From Saccharibacillus sp. O23 (lineage in GTDB: Bacteria; Bacillota; Bacilli; Paenibacillales; Paenibacillaceae): a DNA stretch of 64,000 nt. The position numbers and the translations under genes were made by a program. How positions within the stretch are numbered: the first letter of the stretch is position 1; each line of letters opens with the position of its first letter. Location of the stretch: positions 496,001 through 560,000 of the forward strand of contig NZ_NJDE01000002.1 of assembly GCF_002205895.1 (NCBI RefSeq). Reading direction: 5' to 3'. Below are positions 34,504 to 43,733 of the stretch, piece after piece. The notes under the pieces were generated by a model that saw nothing but the letters and a program-made list of their open reading frames with translations, did not search any database and was not told the DNA's origin.

Positions 34504-35928
34504 TTAACGCTTTTTAGGAGCCAGAGCGTGGATCGGGTTGCCCAGAACCAGCTCGGCCGCTTCCATCACGATCTCGCCCAGCGTCGGGTGAGCGTGAATC
34601 GTCAGCGCCAGATCTTCCAGAGTCGCGCCCATTTCCACGGCCAGACCCATTTCGGCGATCATGTTGGTCGCTTCAAGACCGACGATTTGGCTGCCCAGTA
34701 CGGTACCGGTGCCTTCTTCGGCTACGATCTTGACGAAACCTTCCGGATGGTTCAGCGATACGGCACGGCCGTTGCCGCCGTAGCTGAATTTGCCGGCTGC
34801 GACTTTGAAGCCTTTTTCTTTGGCTTCTTTTTCGGTCAGGCCTACGCTTGCGCATTCCGGATCCGTGAAGACCACGGCAGGCATGCACTTGTAGTCGACG
34901 ACGGACGGATGTCCGGCAATCGCTTCGGCAGCGACTTTACCTTCGTACGACGCTTTGTGAGCCAGCGCCAGACCCGGTACGATATCGCCGATCGCGAAGA
35001 TGTGCGGGATGTTGGTACGGCCTTGTTCATCGACTTTGATCAGACCGCGCTCGGTCAGTTCGATGCCGATCAGGTCCAGACCCAGTTCGCCGTCGGTGTT
35101 CGGACGACGTCCGACCGTTACGAGCAAGTAATCGGCCGTGATTTCTTTGTCTTCGCCGTTGACGGAGAATTTAACCGTAACGTCTTTGTCCGTTTGCGTA
35201 GCGCTCTCGGCTTTGGCGTTCGCGAAGATTTCGATGCCGTCTTTTTTCATCGTTTTGGACACGAGGTTGGTCATGTCTTTGTCGAATCCAGGCAGAACGG
35301 TATCCAGACCTTCGATGATCGTCACTTTCGTGCCGAATTTCGCGTACATTTGACCCAGCTCGGCACCGATGTAGCCGCCGCCGATCACGACGAGGCTTTT
35401 CGGAATCTCAGGCAGGTTCAGCGCTTCCGTGGAAGACAGAATGCGTCCGCCGAACGGGAACGGCTTCAACTCGATCGGGCGGGAACCCGTCGCGATGATG
35501 CAGTTCTTGAAACGGTAGCGAGGCGATTCGTGGTCGTTGAACACGCGCGCTTCATGTTCGTTGATGAACATGCATTCGCCGTTGAATACTTCCACGTTGT
35601 TGCCTTTGAGCAGGCCGGTTACGCCGCTCGTCATTTTTTTGACGACGCCGTTTTTGAATTCTTGAGTCTTGGCGAAGTCGACTTTAACGTCGCTCGCCGA
35701 GATGCCGAAAGCCTCGCCGTGTTTGGCGTTCTCGTAGCTGTGAGCTGCCGAGATCAGGGCTTTGGACGGGATGCAACCGCGGTTCAGGCAGACGCCGCCG
35801 AGTTCGGCTTTGTCTACGATCAGAACTTTTTGTCCCAGCTGCGCGGCGCGGATGGCGGCTACATAGCCGCCGGGTCCCGCACCGATTACCAATGTGTCAA
35901 TATCCAGGGAAGCGTCTCCTACTACCAT
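34504..35928 (-). CDS. pdhD: Dihydrolipoyl dehydrogenase (E3)
   Basis: FAD enzyme that reoxidises the lipoyl arms of E2 with NAD+. 474 residues. Seen: N-terminal FAD site VIGAGPGGYVAAIRAAQLG, redox-active disulfide GGVCLNRGCIPSK, NAD site VVIGGGYIGAELGQMYAKFG, the second FAD motif IFAIGDIVPGLALAHKA, and the C-terminal HAHPTLGE with the catalytic His-Glu pair. ATG at 35928; it follows pdhC by only 3 bp. Last gene of pdhABCD; the same E3 may also serve other 2-oxo-acid complexes, but no such genes are in the window. Confidence 0.97.
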   Translation of the reverse strand: MVVGDASLDIDTLVIGAGPGGYVAAIRAAQLGQKVLIVDKAELGGVCLNRGCIPSKALISAAHSYENAKHGEAFGISASDVKVDFAKTQEFKNGVVKKMTSGVTGLLKGNNVEVFNGECMFINEHEARVFNDHESPRYRFKNCIIATGSRPIELKPFPFGGRILSSTEALNLPEIPKSLVVIGGGYIGAELGQMYAKFGTKVTIIEGLDTVLPGFDKDMTNLVSKTMKKDGIEIFANAKAESATQTDKDVTVKFSVNGEDKEITADYLLVTVGRRPNTDGELGLDLIGIELTERGLIKVDEQGRTNIPHIFAIGDIVPGLALAHKASYEGKVAAEAIAGHPSVVDYKCMPAVVFTDPECASVGLTEKEAKEKGFKVAAGKFSYGGNGRAVSLNHPEGFVKIVAEEGTGTVLGSQIVGLEATNMIAEMGLAVEMGATLEDLALTIHAHPTLGEIVMEAAELVLGNPIHALAPKKR

Positions 35929-35931
35929 TGT

Positions 35932-37617
35932 TTATACCTCCATTACCATCAGCTCGGGATTAGCGAGCAGGGATTTAAGATAGTTCATGCAATTTTGTGC
36001 AGTAGCGCCGTCGATCAGACGGTGGTCGAAGCTCAGAGACAGAGCCATCATCGGAGCAGCTACGATTTCGCCGTTTCTTACGATGGCTTTTTCGCTGATG
36101 CGGCCCGTTCCGAGGATTGCCACTTCCGGATAGTTAATGATCGGAGTGAAGAACATACCGCCTGCGGAACCGATGTTCGTGATGGAGATCGTGCTGCCTC
36201 TCATCTCGTTCGGCGCAAGCTTGCCGTCGCGGCCGCGTTTTGCCAGATCGCTGATCGATTCCGCGATCTTGAACACGCTCTTGCGGTCGGCGTCTTTGAT
36301 TACCGGTACGATCAGACCGTTTTCCGTGTCCGTCGCGATACCGATATCATAGTGTTTCTTGTAGACGATCTCGTTCGCTTCTTCGTCGATCGAAGCGTTC
36401 AGAGCCGGGAATTCGCGTACGGCGGCAACCAGGGCTTTGACGATGAACGGCAGGTAAGTAACCTTGATGCCTTTCTTCTCGGCCAGAGGTTTCATGCGAG
36501 TACGGAAAGCAACCAGTTCGGTTACGTCGACTTCGTCCATGATGGTAACGTGCGGAGCCGTATAAGCCGATTTGACCATCGCGTTCGAGATGGCTTTGCG
36601 GATGCCCTTGAACGGTACGCGCTCTTCGTCGGCAGCTGCAGCCGATGCGGCAGGAGCCGATGCGGCTTTCGCAGGAGCTTCCGATTTGGCGGCAGCCGGA
36701 GCCGTCGTTGCGGCTGCGGCAGGAGCCGATGCCGCGGCAGCCGGAGCTTGCCCGCCGTTTTTCTTGAAGTTCTCTACGTCTTCGCGAGTGATCTTGCCGT
36801 TTTTGCCGGAACCTTGAATTTGTCCGATTTCCACGCCTTCTTCGCGAGCGAATTTGCGTACGCTCGGCGTTGCCAGAACTTCGCGGTTCGGTGCTGCGGC
36901 AGTCGAAGCAGCTGCAGGAGCCGATACCGGAGCGTTGGCTTCGGCCGCAGGAGCGGACTCTTCGATCGTTTCCGAGCCTTCCGGCAGTTCGCCTTCGACT
37001 TCGATGATCGCTACGATGTCGCCTACATGGTGAGTCTCTCCGTCGGCAACGCGAACTTCGACGACCGTGCCGTTAACCGGGCAAGGCACTTCGACGACCG
37101 CTTTGTCGTTTTGGACTTCCATGATGATATCGTCGTCGGTGACTTTGTCTCCGACTTTGATGTGCATCTTGACGATTTCGCCTTCGTGCAGGCCTTCGCC
37201 CAGTTCAGGGAACTTGTAAGCGAATTTGTTGCTGCCCGATGCGGAACCTTGCGATGCCGAAGGATCTGCCGTCGCAGGAGAAGAAGCAGCGCTTGTGTCC
37301 GCTCCGCCGACTGCGGCGCTCGATTCTTGAGCCGCGTCCGCTTCCGGAGCGCTCTCCGAACCTTCCGGCAGTTCGCCTTCCGCTTCGATGATCGCCACGA
37401 TGTCGCCGACATGGCGAGTCTCGCCGTCCGCGGCGCGGACTTCGAGTACCGTACCGTTGACCGGGCAAGGCACTTCGACGACGGCTTTGTCGTTTTGCAC
37501 TTCCATGATGATATCGTCGTCGGTGACTTTGTCTCCGACTTTGATGTGCATCTTGACGATTTCGCCTTCATGCAGGCCTTCGCCAAGCTCTGGGAATTTA
37601 TATTCAAACTTTGCCAC
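35932..37617 (-). CDS. pdhC: Dihydrolipoamide acetyltransferase (E2) with two lipoyl domains
   Basis: Core of the pyruvate dehydrogenase complex, 561 residues. Two lipoyl domains (about 1-88 and 130-218) are almost identical, each with the lipoylated Lys in EVQNDKAVVEV, and are joined by Ala/Ser-rich linkers. The E1/E3-binding domain follows (LATPSVRKFAREEGVEIGQIQGSGKNGKITREDV), then an Ala/Pro-rich linker and the catalytic domain ending SFDHRLIDGATAQNCMNYL, with the active-site His and Asp. Most Bacillus E2 proteins have one lipoyl domain; two indicates duplication. Third gene of the pdh operon. Confidence 0.96.
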   Translation of the reverse strand: MAKFEYKFPELGEGLHEGEIVKMHIKVGDKVTDDDIIMEVQNDKAVVEVPCPVNGTVLEVRAADGETRHVGDIVAIIEAEGELPEGSESAPEADAAQESSAAVGGADTSAASSPATADPSASQGSASGSNKFAYKFPELGEGLHEGEIVKMHIKVGDKVTDDDIIMEVQNDKAVVEVPCPVNGTVVEVRVADGETHHVGDIVAIIEVEGELPEGSETIEESAPAAEANAPVSAPAAASTAAAPNREVLATPSVRKFAREEGVEIGQIQGSGKNGKITREDVENFKKNGGQAPAAAASAPAAAATTAPAAAKSEAPAKAASAPAASAAAADEERVPFKGIRKAISNAMVKSAYTAPHVTIMDEVDVTELVAFRTRMKPLAEKKGIKVTYLPFIVKALVAAVREFPALNASIDEEANEIVYKKHYDIGIATDTENGLIVPVIKDADRKSVFKIAESISDLAKRGRDGKLAPNEMRGSTISITNIGSAGGMFFTPIINYPEVAILGTGRISEKAIVRNGEIVAAPMMALSLSFDHRLIDGATAQNCMNYLKSLLANPELMVMEV

Positions 37618-37647
37618 GTTGCACTACCTCCTTCTGGATATTACGAA

Positions 37648-38625
37648 TTAAAATTCAAGAACCTTTTTCACGCTCGTGATGATGCGCTCAGGCGTCGGCA
37701 GCCATGCGTCCTCGATTTGCGCGAACGCGTAAACCGTATCCGGAGGAGTCACGCGCAGAACAGGAGCTTCCAGGTGAAGAATGGCTTTTTCGTTGATTTG
37801 CGCAATCACTTCGGCGGCTACGCCGGAAGTTTTTTGAGCTTCTTGAACCACGATCGCGCGGTTCGTTTTCTTGATCGAAGTCACGATCGTATCGATATCG
37901 AGCGGGTTGAGCGTGCGCAGGTCGATGACTTCGGCTTTGATGCCTTCTTTTTCGAGTTGATCGGCTGCTTTTACGGAAGTGTGCACGCACATGCCGTAAG
38001 TCAGGATCGTCACGTCGGAACCTTCGCGCACGACGTTCGCTTTGCCCAACTCGACCGTGTATTCGCCTTCCGGCACTTCGGCGCGGAATGCATGGTACAG
38101 GTTCAAGTGTTCCATGAAGAAGACCGGATCGTTATCGCGGATCGCGGAGATCAGCAGGCCTTTGGCGTCGTAAGGGTTCGAAGGAACGACCACTTTGATG
38201 CCCGGGCTTTGAACCAGCAGACCTTCAAGCGCGTCGGTATGCAGTTCCGCCGCTTTTACGCCGCCGCCGAAAGGCGTACGGAATACGATCGGGGAATTGT
38301 AACGGCCGCCCGAACGGTAACGCATGCGCGCCGCTTGAACGATCATTTGGTCGAGTGCTTCGAAGATGAAGCCGACGAATTGGATCTCGGCGATCGGACG
38401 GAAACCTTGCACGCCCAGACCGACCGCCATGCCGCCGATTGCCGACTCGGCCAGCGGCGTATCGAATACGCGCTCTTCGCCGAACTCTTTTTGCAGGCCT
38501 TCCGTTACGCGGAATACGCCGCCCACGTTACCTACGTCTTCGCCGAAGATAAGCACGTTCGGATCGCGTTTCAGTTCCACGCGCATTGCGTCGCGGATTG
38601 CTTCTTTCATATTCATTTGTGCCAT
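37648..38625 (-). CDS. pdhB: Pyruvate dehydrogenase E1 beta subunit
   Basis: Thiamine-diphosphate subunit that with E1 alpha decarboxylates pyruvate and acetylates the E2 lipoyl arm. 325 residues. Seen: [46 protein letters not shown] with the conserved Glu that activates ThDP, QMRYRSGG-like [24 protein letters not shown], the HTDALEG loop and the transketolase C-terminal domain ([18 protein letters not shown]). ATG at 38625 with a normal ribosome site. It lies 30 bp before pdhC and 136 bp after pdhA; that longer gap contains a short GC hairpin but no T-run. Confidence 0.97.
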   Translation of the reverse strand: MAQMNMKEAIRDAMRVELKRDPNVLIFGEDVGNVGGVFRVTEGLQKEFGEERVFDTPLAESAIGGMAVGLGVQGFRPIAEIQFVGFIFEALDQMIVQAARMRYRSGGRYNSPIVFRTPFGGGVKAAELHTDALEGLLVQSPGIKVVVPSNPYDAKGLLISAIRDNDPVFFMEHLNLYHAFRAEVPEGEYTVELGKANVVREGSDVTILTYGMCVHTSVKAADQLEKEGIKAEVIDLRTLNPLDIDTIVTSIKKTNRAIVVQEAQKTSGVAAEVIAQINEKAILHLEAPVLRVTPPDTVYAFAQIEDAWLPTPERIITSVKKVLEF

Positions 38626-38761
38626 TGCTACATTTCCTCCTTAACGTTACGTTCAATGGATAATGCCGAATCTATATGTGTTTCCTGTTCGTTTATGCGC
38701 AAGTAAAGATGTCCGGAAGAACGCCGTGCCGCAGCGCGGCGTCCCGCCGAAACCCTCGTTC

Positions 38762-39829
38762 TTATTGGAAGTCCGCTTTTTGCTCTTCCAGATGTTTAGG
38801 CGTAACTTCGAACATCGAATCGATCAGGCCGGAAACCGTCATTTTCTCGGTTTTTTCGGCTTTTTTGATTTGTTCGGCTACGGTTTCTTTGGCTTCCGCT
38901 CTTACGCGTTCCGTGTCTTCGGCAGTCCAAAGGCCTTTTTTCTCCAGATATTTCGCAAGGCGAGTGATCGGATCTTTCTCGCTCCATTGTCCTTCTTCTT
39001 CTTTCGTACGGTACTTGGAAGTATCGTCGGACAGGGAGTGCGGTTTGAAGCGGTAAGTCACGGCTTCGATCAAAGTCGCGCCTTCGCCGTTGCGTCCGCG
39101 CTCGGCAGCGTCTTGAACCGCTTTGATGACGGCGAATACGTCCATGCCGTCGATCTTAACGCCTTTGATGCCTGCCGCAACCGCTTTGTGAGCGATGGAC
39201 AGCGCAGCGGTTTGCTTCGCGAACGGAGTCGTGATCGCGTAACCGTTGTTTTGCACGAAGAAGATTACAGGCAGTTTGTATACGCCCGCGTAGTTCAGGC
39301 CTTCGTAGAAGTCGCCTTCCGACGAACCGCCGTCACCCGTATAAGTGATCGCGACTTGTTTTTGTTTTTTCAGTTTGAAGCCCATTGCGATCCCCATCGC
39401 GTGCAGGATCTGCGCGCCGATGATGATTTGCGGCATCAGAACGTTTACGCCTTCCGGAATCTGTCCGCCGTGTTGATGACCGCGGGAATACAGGAATGCT
39501 TGGTACAAAGGAAGACCGTGCCATACGAGCTGCGGAATATCGCGGTAGCCCGGGCAAACGAAGTCTTCTTTTTGCAGAGCGAACTCGCTGCCGACCATCG
39601 TCGCTTCTTGGCCGGATACCGGCGCGTAGAAACCGAGACGGCCTTGACGGCCCAAGTTGATCGCTCTTTCGTCCCAAGTACGGGTAAATACCATGCGACG
39701 CATAACTTCTTTCAGTTGATCGTCGGTCAGTTCCGGCATCAACGCTTCGTTAACAATTTCGCCATCTGGCGAAAGAACGGAAAGAGCCTCGACTTCTTCC
39801 GTGTATACTTCATAAGGAACCTTGCTCAT
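38762..39829 (-). CDS. pdhA: Pyruvate dehydrogenase E1 alpha subunit
   Basis: First subunit of the complex, 355 residues. The ThDP/Mg motif runs GDGGSSEGDFYEGLNYAGVYKLPVIFFVQNNGYAI (GDG...NN); preceding it are ARG-type and RGHQHGGQIPEGVNVLMPQI, a substrate-channel region, and following it the phosphorylation-loop region TYRFKPHSLSDDTSKYRTKEE. The ATG at 39829 has GAGGTGA about 6 nt upstream; a start 33 bp earlier is unsupported. It heads the pdhABCD operon and lies directly behind a near-consensus sigma-A promoter. Confidence 0.97.
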   Translation of the reverse strand: MSKVPYEVYTEEVEALSVLSPDGEIVNEALMPELTDDQLKEVMRRMVFTRTWDERAINLGRQGRLGFYAPVSGQEATMVGSEFALQKEDFVCPGYRDIPQLVWHGLPLYQAFLYSRGHQHGGQIPEGVNVLMPQIIIGAQILHAMGIAMGFKLKKQKQVAITYTGDGGSSEGDFYEGLNYAGVYKLPVIFFVQNNGYAITTPFAKQTAALSIAHKAVAAGIKGVKIDGMDVFAVIKAVQDAAERGRNGEGATLIEAVTYRFKPHSLSDDTSKYRTKEEEGQWSEKDPITRLAKYLEKKGLWTAEDTERVRAEAKETVAEQIKKAEKTEKMTVSGLIDSMFEVTPKHLEEQKADFQ

Positions 39830-39881
39830 TATTTTCACCTCAATAAAAAATTTGAATATCATGTCCCTCTGTTATATCATT

Positions 39882-39910
39882 ATTATACACCTGTTTCATA
39901 AGTTCGTCAA
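39882..39910 (-). promoter_or_regulatory. Sigma-A promoter of the pdh operon
   Basis: Minus strand TTGACG (39910-39905), 17 nt, TATAAT (39887-39882). Predicted start about 39875, giving a leader of about 45 nt. One mismatch from consensus. Confidence 0.85.
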
Positions 39911-39941
39911 AGGAATTGAGCATTTTTATTAAGAAATACCT

Positions 39942-39969
39942 TTGATTGTATATATAACAGGTTTATATT
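39942..39969 (+). promoter_or_regulatory. Possible promoter of the esterase gene
   Basis: TTGATT (39942-39947), 16 nt, TATATT (39964-39969) in an AT-rich region about 140 bp before the start. Alternatives are possible in such sequence. Confidence 0.35.
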
Positions 39970-40106
39970 TATGGTATAACAACAAGAATAGATTCGAACA
40001 TTTCGCGTCTTTTTCGTCCGCACAAGCTCAATCTTACCGTATTCGCGCCTTCCATGTAAAGCGTATGCAAAACAGAGTACTTTACCTGAAAAAGGAGAGA
40101 ATTTTC

Positions 40107-40832
40107 GTGACAGATTCCCGCTACTTGAAACGCACGATTGTGAAAGAAGTCATTGAAAGCCGATTTCTGAAAGAAGAAAGATCCCTTAGAATTTATCTGC
40201 CTCCAGGTTATAACGAAGTGCTCAGCTATCCGGTCGTATACTGCCAAGACGGGGAAGAGTTTTTCAATTTCGGACGCATCGCGACGTATGCCAACCAACT
40301 GATTCTCGACGAAGGCGTCGAACCGTTCATCGTGGTCGGAATCGAAGTCGACGTCAAAAAAAGAACAGCCGAATACGCGCCGTTCGGAGATCGGCATGAA
40401 GCGTACGTGCGCTGCATTATGGAAGAAATCATCCCGTTCGTCGAACAGAAATACCGTGCCCGCTCCGACGACCGCGTACTGGCCGGCGATTCGCTGGGCG
40501 GTTCGATGTCGCTCCACCTCTCCCTTCTTTATCCGGGCGAATTCCCTCGAATCATCAGTCTGTCGGGGGCTTATTACGAAGAATCCCAGAAGATCATCGC
40601 CCGCGAATCGGATCTCGGCTGGCTCGACGTATTTATGATCGTAGGGCTGCAGGAAAACGAGTACCAGACCGATCACGGCATCTTCGATTTCGTCGATCTT
40701 AATCGCCGGACGCGCGATCTTCTGTCGGAACGCGGAGCGACCGTTCGTTACGCGGAGAAAGAAGGCAAGCATCTATGGGGATTCTGGCAAAAAGAGCTTC
40801 CGGACGCACTCAAGTATTTTTTAACCCGTTGA
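40107..40832 (+). CDS. Esterase family alpha/beta hydrolase
   Basis: Predicted cytoplasmic carboxylesterase of 241 residues in the Putative esterase (Fes/esterase D-like) family. Seen: YLPPGYNEVLSYPVVYCQDGEEFFNFG, the oxyanion/strand region FIVVGIEVDVKKRTAEYAPFG, the nucleophile elbow GDSLGGSMSLHLS (Ser about 132), a later acidic residue region in FMIVGLQENEYQTDHG, and the catalytic-His segment EGKHLWGFWQKELP. The GTG at 40107 has AAAAAGGAGAG about 9 nt upstream; the longer open frame upstream has no such site. It is divergent from pdhA and monocistronic. Natural substrate unknown; some relatives act on siderophores. Confidence 0.85.
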   Translation: MTDSRYLKRTIVKEVIESRFLKEERSLRIYLPPGYNEVLSYPVVYCQDGEEFFNFGRIATYANQLILDEGVEPFIVVGIEVDVKKRTAEYAPFGDRHEAYVRCIMEEIIPFVEQKYRARSDDRVLAGDSLGGSMSLHLSLLYPGEFPRIISLSGAYYEESQKIIARESDLGWLDVFMIVGLQENEYQTDHGIFDFVDLNRRTRDLLSERGATVRYAEKEGKHLWGFWQKELPDALKYFLTR

Positions 40833-40973
40833 CGGGGACGTAAAGCGCTTAATTTTGTCGAAAAATCGAATTGCAACTTAGCAACCTCTCCGATCGCCGC
40901 GGCTCATGCATTGTTTTGTGCTCCCGGCGTCCGGTATACTGAGTTCGAAACCGATGGAAAGGAGGCTGATCGC

Positions 40974-41615
40974 TTGAGCGACAAACGCGTGATCATTATT
41001 TCGGGAGGAGACTGGGCGGACGAGTATCTGGATCATATCCGGCCCGGCGACCTGCTGATCGGAGCCGATCGCGGCGCCCTGATGCTGATCGAGCACGGTC
41101 TTCGTCCGGACATCGCCGTGGGCGACTTCGATTCCGTGTCCGACCTCGACGCCGAACGAATTCGCGATTTGAGCGGACGGATCGATTCTTGCGATCCGGT
41201 CGACAAGAATTATACCGATACGGATCTCGCTTTCGAGTTGGCCTTGAACGAACGTCCTTCGGAGATCGTGCTCCTCGGGGCGACCGGCGGCCGCATGGAC
41301 CATACGCTCGCCAACGTGCAGCTGCTGATTCGCGCTTTGCATCATCAAGTCGCTTGCAGCATTCGGGACCGCAACAACTATATTCAGCTCACGGGAAGCC
41401 GATTGGTCGTCGAAGATCTCGGGTTTACTTACGTATCTTTGATTCCGGCCACGATGGAAGTGAGCGGCGTGACCTTGGAAGGATTCGCTTATCCGCTCGA
41501 GAACGCCACGCTGCGCCAGGGCCAATCGCTGGCGGTCAGCAATCAGCTCGCGGCGCCGAGCGGCACGGTCTCGATCGAAAGCGGATTATTGTTCGTGATT
41601 CAGAGCCGCGACTGA
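40974..41615 (+). CDS. Thiamine pyrophosphokinase
   Basis: Converts thiamine to thiamine diphosphate with ATP. The 213-residue protein has the TPK catalytic core: ISGGDWADEY, LIGADRGALMLIEHGLRPDIAVGDFDSV, DKNYTDTDLAFELAL and LLGATGGRMDHTLANVQLL, then the C-terminal thiamine-binding sandwich with SLIPAT and GFAYPLEN. The TTG start at 40974 has AAAGGAGG 8 nt upstream. In Bacillus the TPK gene sits near ribosome-maturation genes; here it is isolated. The product is the cofactor of the pyruvate dehydrogenase encoded 1 kb away, though nothing shows shared control. No TPP riboswitch seen. Confidence 0.93.
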   Translation: MSDKRVIIISGGDWADEYLDHIRPGDLLIGADRGALMLIEHGLRPDIAVGDFDSVSDLDAERIRDLSGRIDSCDPVDKNYTDTDLAFELALNERPSEIVLLGATGGRMDHTLANVQLLIRALHHQVACSIRDRNNYIQLTGSRLVVEDLGFTYVSLIPATMEVSGVTLEGFAYPLENATLRQGQSLAVSNQLAAPSGTVSIESGLLFVIQSRD

Positions 41616-41634
41616 CTTCTCGGCGCGGAAAAGA

Positions 41635-41690
41635 AAAAGAGCACGGATTCCCGAGATTTCAAGCGTTCGGGAGCCCGTGCTCTTTTTTTC
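41635..41690 (+). terminator. Intrinsic terminator of the thiamine pyrophosphokinase gene
   Basis: AAAGAGCACGG-TCCCGA and TCGGGA-CCGTGCTCTTT pair with a 2x2 internal mismatch, followed by seven T. Confidence 0.88.
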
Positions 41691-41742
41691 GCAAATAATC
41701 CGTAGACCTCAGCAGCTTCTTCGGTATATAGTCAAGCTATAG

Positions 41743-41772
41743 ACGGTCTTTGCGTCTGCTCGTAAAGACCGT
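41743..41772. promoter_or_regulatory. Inverted repeat upstream of the XRE regulator gene
   Basis: Perfect 9-bp arms ACGGTCTTT (41743-41751) and AAAGACCGT (41764-41772), 12 nt apart, ending 45 bp before the XRE start. No T-run follows. It could be an operator of the regulator. Confidence 0.45.
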
Positions 41773-41817
41773 TCGGCTTTACCGGCACTTACTTTCTGTA
41801 AAAGAAAGGCGGATCTT

Positions 41818-42168
41818 ATGGACATCGGAAGCAAACTTCGTTATTTGCGCAAAGCGCGCCATCTATCTTCGATCGAATTGGCTCAACGGGCCAACGTCTC
41901 TCAATCCTCCATCAGCGACATCGAATGCAATCGGCGTTCGCCGAGGCTGAATACGCTTACCAGCCTCAGCCGCGCGCTGGGACTTCCTCTTTCCGAACTT
42001 CTTCCCGTCGACGACCTGCTCGAACACCCGCTCAAAGACAACGAACGCGAACTGCTCGACTTGTTCGCAAGGCTCGACGATGCGCAGCAGCGGCATCTGA
42101 TCGATTTGATTCGGAGCTTCGCGGTACAGCGAGAACCTTATAAGGCGGAACGAACCGTTCGTTCGTAA
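41818..42168 (+). CDS. XRE/SinR-like helix-turn-helix regulator
   Basis: DNA-binding protein of 116 residues. Residues 5-62 form an HTH_3 domain (LRYLRKARHLSSIELAQRANVSQSSISDIECNRRSPRLNTLTSLSRALGLPLSELL). The C-terminal 50 residues (NERELLDLFARLDDAQQRHLIDLIRSF) form a short helical region like SinR/SlrR dimerisation helices. The ATG at 41818 has GAAAGGCGG about 5 nt upstream. It converges with the Tad-like operon 50 bp away; its role in controlling that operon is an attractive but untested idea, and other targets are equally possible. Confidence 0.88.
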   Translation: MDIGSKLRYLRKARHLSSIELAQRANVSQSSISDIECNRRSPRLNTLTSLSRALGLPLSELLPVDDLLEHPLKDNERELLDLFARLDDAQQRHLIDLIRSFAVQREPYKAERTVRS

Positions 42169-42196
42169 AAGGCCGGCATGCGGTCGAACGGTTTCC

Positions 42197-42222
42197 GACA
42201 AGCGTCTTCCGGCCGCTTGTTT
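42197..42222 (+). terminator. Weak terminator-like hairpin after the XRE gene
   Basis: ACAAGCG / CGCTTGT stem with a 9-nt loop followed by TTTACC. Lies between the XRE gene and the end of the convergent Tad-like operon. Confidence 0.35.
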
Positions 42223-43192
42223 ACCGAATCGGGAAATACCCGGATCGGGCCGCGTCCTTCTCGCTGTCGAACGTCTCCTCGATCTTCGCGGGCAGATCTT
42301 CCGCGCGGCGAGAATAATAGCGAATCCCGCTCGCCGGATCGATCGATCCGTACACCGCTTTTTTCCGAACCAAACGCCCTCCTCCGAAGGAATAATTGTT
42401 ATACGCTTGATCGCCGACCGGAATGCCTTGCAGAAACGCCACGATCCCGATGTCGTCGATCCCGTTATTCCACTCTTCCCGAGAAATTTGCGGCAACGTG
42501 AATCGGTAATCGATTCCGTAACGCGAAGCGTATGCGTTATGACGATTGATCGCGGAAGCGAGATCGTCTTGAATCGACTGAACGATCGCGCGCCTGCGAA
42601 CGTTCTCGAACGTATCCGCATCTTGAAGCAGCGCGATATTCAGATTGCCCGCGATTTCTTTACGGAACCCTTGCACCCAAGAAGACGATTTGCGGTCGTA
42701 CGCTTTGACGAAGCTGTCGAGCGTAAACTGCACCGCATTGCCCGAAGCATCCGAATACGCATAGGGCTTTTTGGGCGACCAGACCGCCCTCATTCGAGAG
42801 TGACCCGAAGAATCCACGAAGTCTTCGACCGAATAAATAAAGTAGCCGTCGTAATCGATGATCGCGATCGCCGGAACGTAGCCGGTCAATGCGCCTAGAG
42901 CCGCGGCATCGTCTTGCACGCCGAAGTTCAACGAGAGCGTCCGGTAGAAAGCATCCACGGCCCGCTCCTTATCGGCGCGAAAAAACTTGCTTGATCCGTA
43001 GCCCGGTTCATGGTCTTGATCGGAAGTATCGTTCAGCAGCGCGGCCGCGTCCTGCACGGCCGTTCGCATCGCCGCGTTGTATCGGTACGTCAGCTGCCGC
43101 GCTTCTTCCTGATCGTCCAGATGCATGGCGGCGATCCGAAAAAACGGAAAGAAGATCATCGCGAACACGAGCGCAAAACTAATAGTCTTCAT
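42221..43192 (-). CDS. Unknown secreted or anchored protein, last gene of the Tad-like operon
   Basis: Protein of 323 residues with an N-terminal hydrophobic segment (MKTISFALVFAMIFFPFFRIAAM) that can act as a signal anchor, then a hydrophilic, Tyr- and Asp-rich domain expected outside the membrane. I recognise no family. Near residues 30-55 is a helix (DDQEEARQLTYRYNAAMRTAVQDAAALL) similar in style to the helix following the membrane segment in TadE/TadF-type minor pilins. The gene overlaps its upstream neighbour by 14 bp, so it is clearly co-translated with the operon. It may be a tip, minor pilin or adhesion subunit; that is inference from position. Confidence 0.75.
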   Translation of the reverse strand: MKTISFALVFAMIFFPFFRIAAMHLDDQEEARQLTYRYNAAMRTAVQDAAALLNDTSDQDHEPGYGSSKFFRADKERAVDAFYRTLSLNFGVQDDAAALGALTGYVPAIAIIDYDGYFIYSVEDFVDSSGHSRMRAVWSPKKPYAYSDASGNAVQFTLDSFVKAYDRKSSSWVQGFRKEIAGNLNIALLQDADTFENVRRRAIVQSIQDDLASAINRHNAYASRYGIDYRFTLPQISREEWNNGIDDIGIVAFLQGIPVGDQAYNNYSFGGGRLVRKKAVYGSIDPASGIRYYSRRAEDLPAKIEETFDSEKDAARSGYFPIR

Positions 43193-43730
43193 TCACAACC
43201 ATTCCTTCATAGTTTACCGTGATCGAGGCTTGACCGTCCGTATTGTCGTTCAGCAGAAAATCCCAAAGCTGCGCCGCAGGCGTACGGTTGACGTTGCGCA
43301 AAGAAATGCCGATATAATCGCCGACCTGCATCTTGTAGCGTCGAGAATCGTCGTCTGCGGCTTTGCCGTTATCCGGGAACAAGACCGAGAGAATCTGCGT
43401 ATCGTAAAATCCGTCGTAGTACGTCGTAAAGCTTCCTTTAAAAGTATCCGGATCGGCGGAATCGCTGTAATCCGGGCCGTAACGTTTATGAAGATGCTGC
43501 AGCTTAACTTCGTACGGGTTGCCTGTCGCGGCAAGCTTGGCGTTAAAGTCTTGATAAACCTGCGGAGTCAGATACCCTTTGGTCCGTGCGCTGTCGATCA
43601 ACCGAACAGCCGCCTCCTGCACCGTCGCGGCGGCCAATTTGTCTTGGCTTCTGGCCTGTTCGTACATCGGGTACATGAAGAGCAGCAGCACCGCGAGCAA
43701 AGCGGCGAAAATACCGGTGACGTATTTCAT
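43179..43730 (-). CDS. Pilin-like protein of the Tad-like operon (183 aa)
   Basis: Single N-terminal membrane helix (about residues 3-22, MKYVTGIFAALLAVLLLFMYPMYEQ) followed directly by an amphipathic helix (QDKLAAATVQEAAVRLIDSARTKGYLTPQVYQDFNAKL) and a soluble domain. That is the architecture of type IV pilin-like and TadE-like proteins. No canonical prepilin peptidase site is visible. The segment RTKGYLTPQVYQDF recalls other Firmicutes secretion-locus proteins, but I cannot name a family. The ATG at 43730 has GGAGCTGAGG upstream, and it overlaps the next gene by 14 bp. Confidence 0.75.
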   Translation of the reverse strand: MKYVTGIFAALLAVLLLFMYPMYEQARSQDKLAAATVQEAAVRLIDSARTKGYLTPQVYQDFNAKLAATGNPYEVKLQHLHKRYGPDYSDSADPDTFKGSFTTYYDGFYDTQILSVLFPDNGKAADDDSRRYKMQVGDYIGISLRNVNRTPAAQLWDFLLNDNTDGQASITVNYEGMVVNEDY

Positions 43731-43733
43731 GCC

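Noticed and set aside
34528-38706. A 1392-codon open frame on the plus strand opposite the pdh operon.
   Set aside because: It is the antisense shadow of pdhB, pdhC and pdhD, whose codon bias removes stops. The product is Phe/Arg/Asp-rich and matches no family, and no ribosome site leads it.
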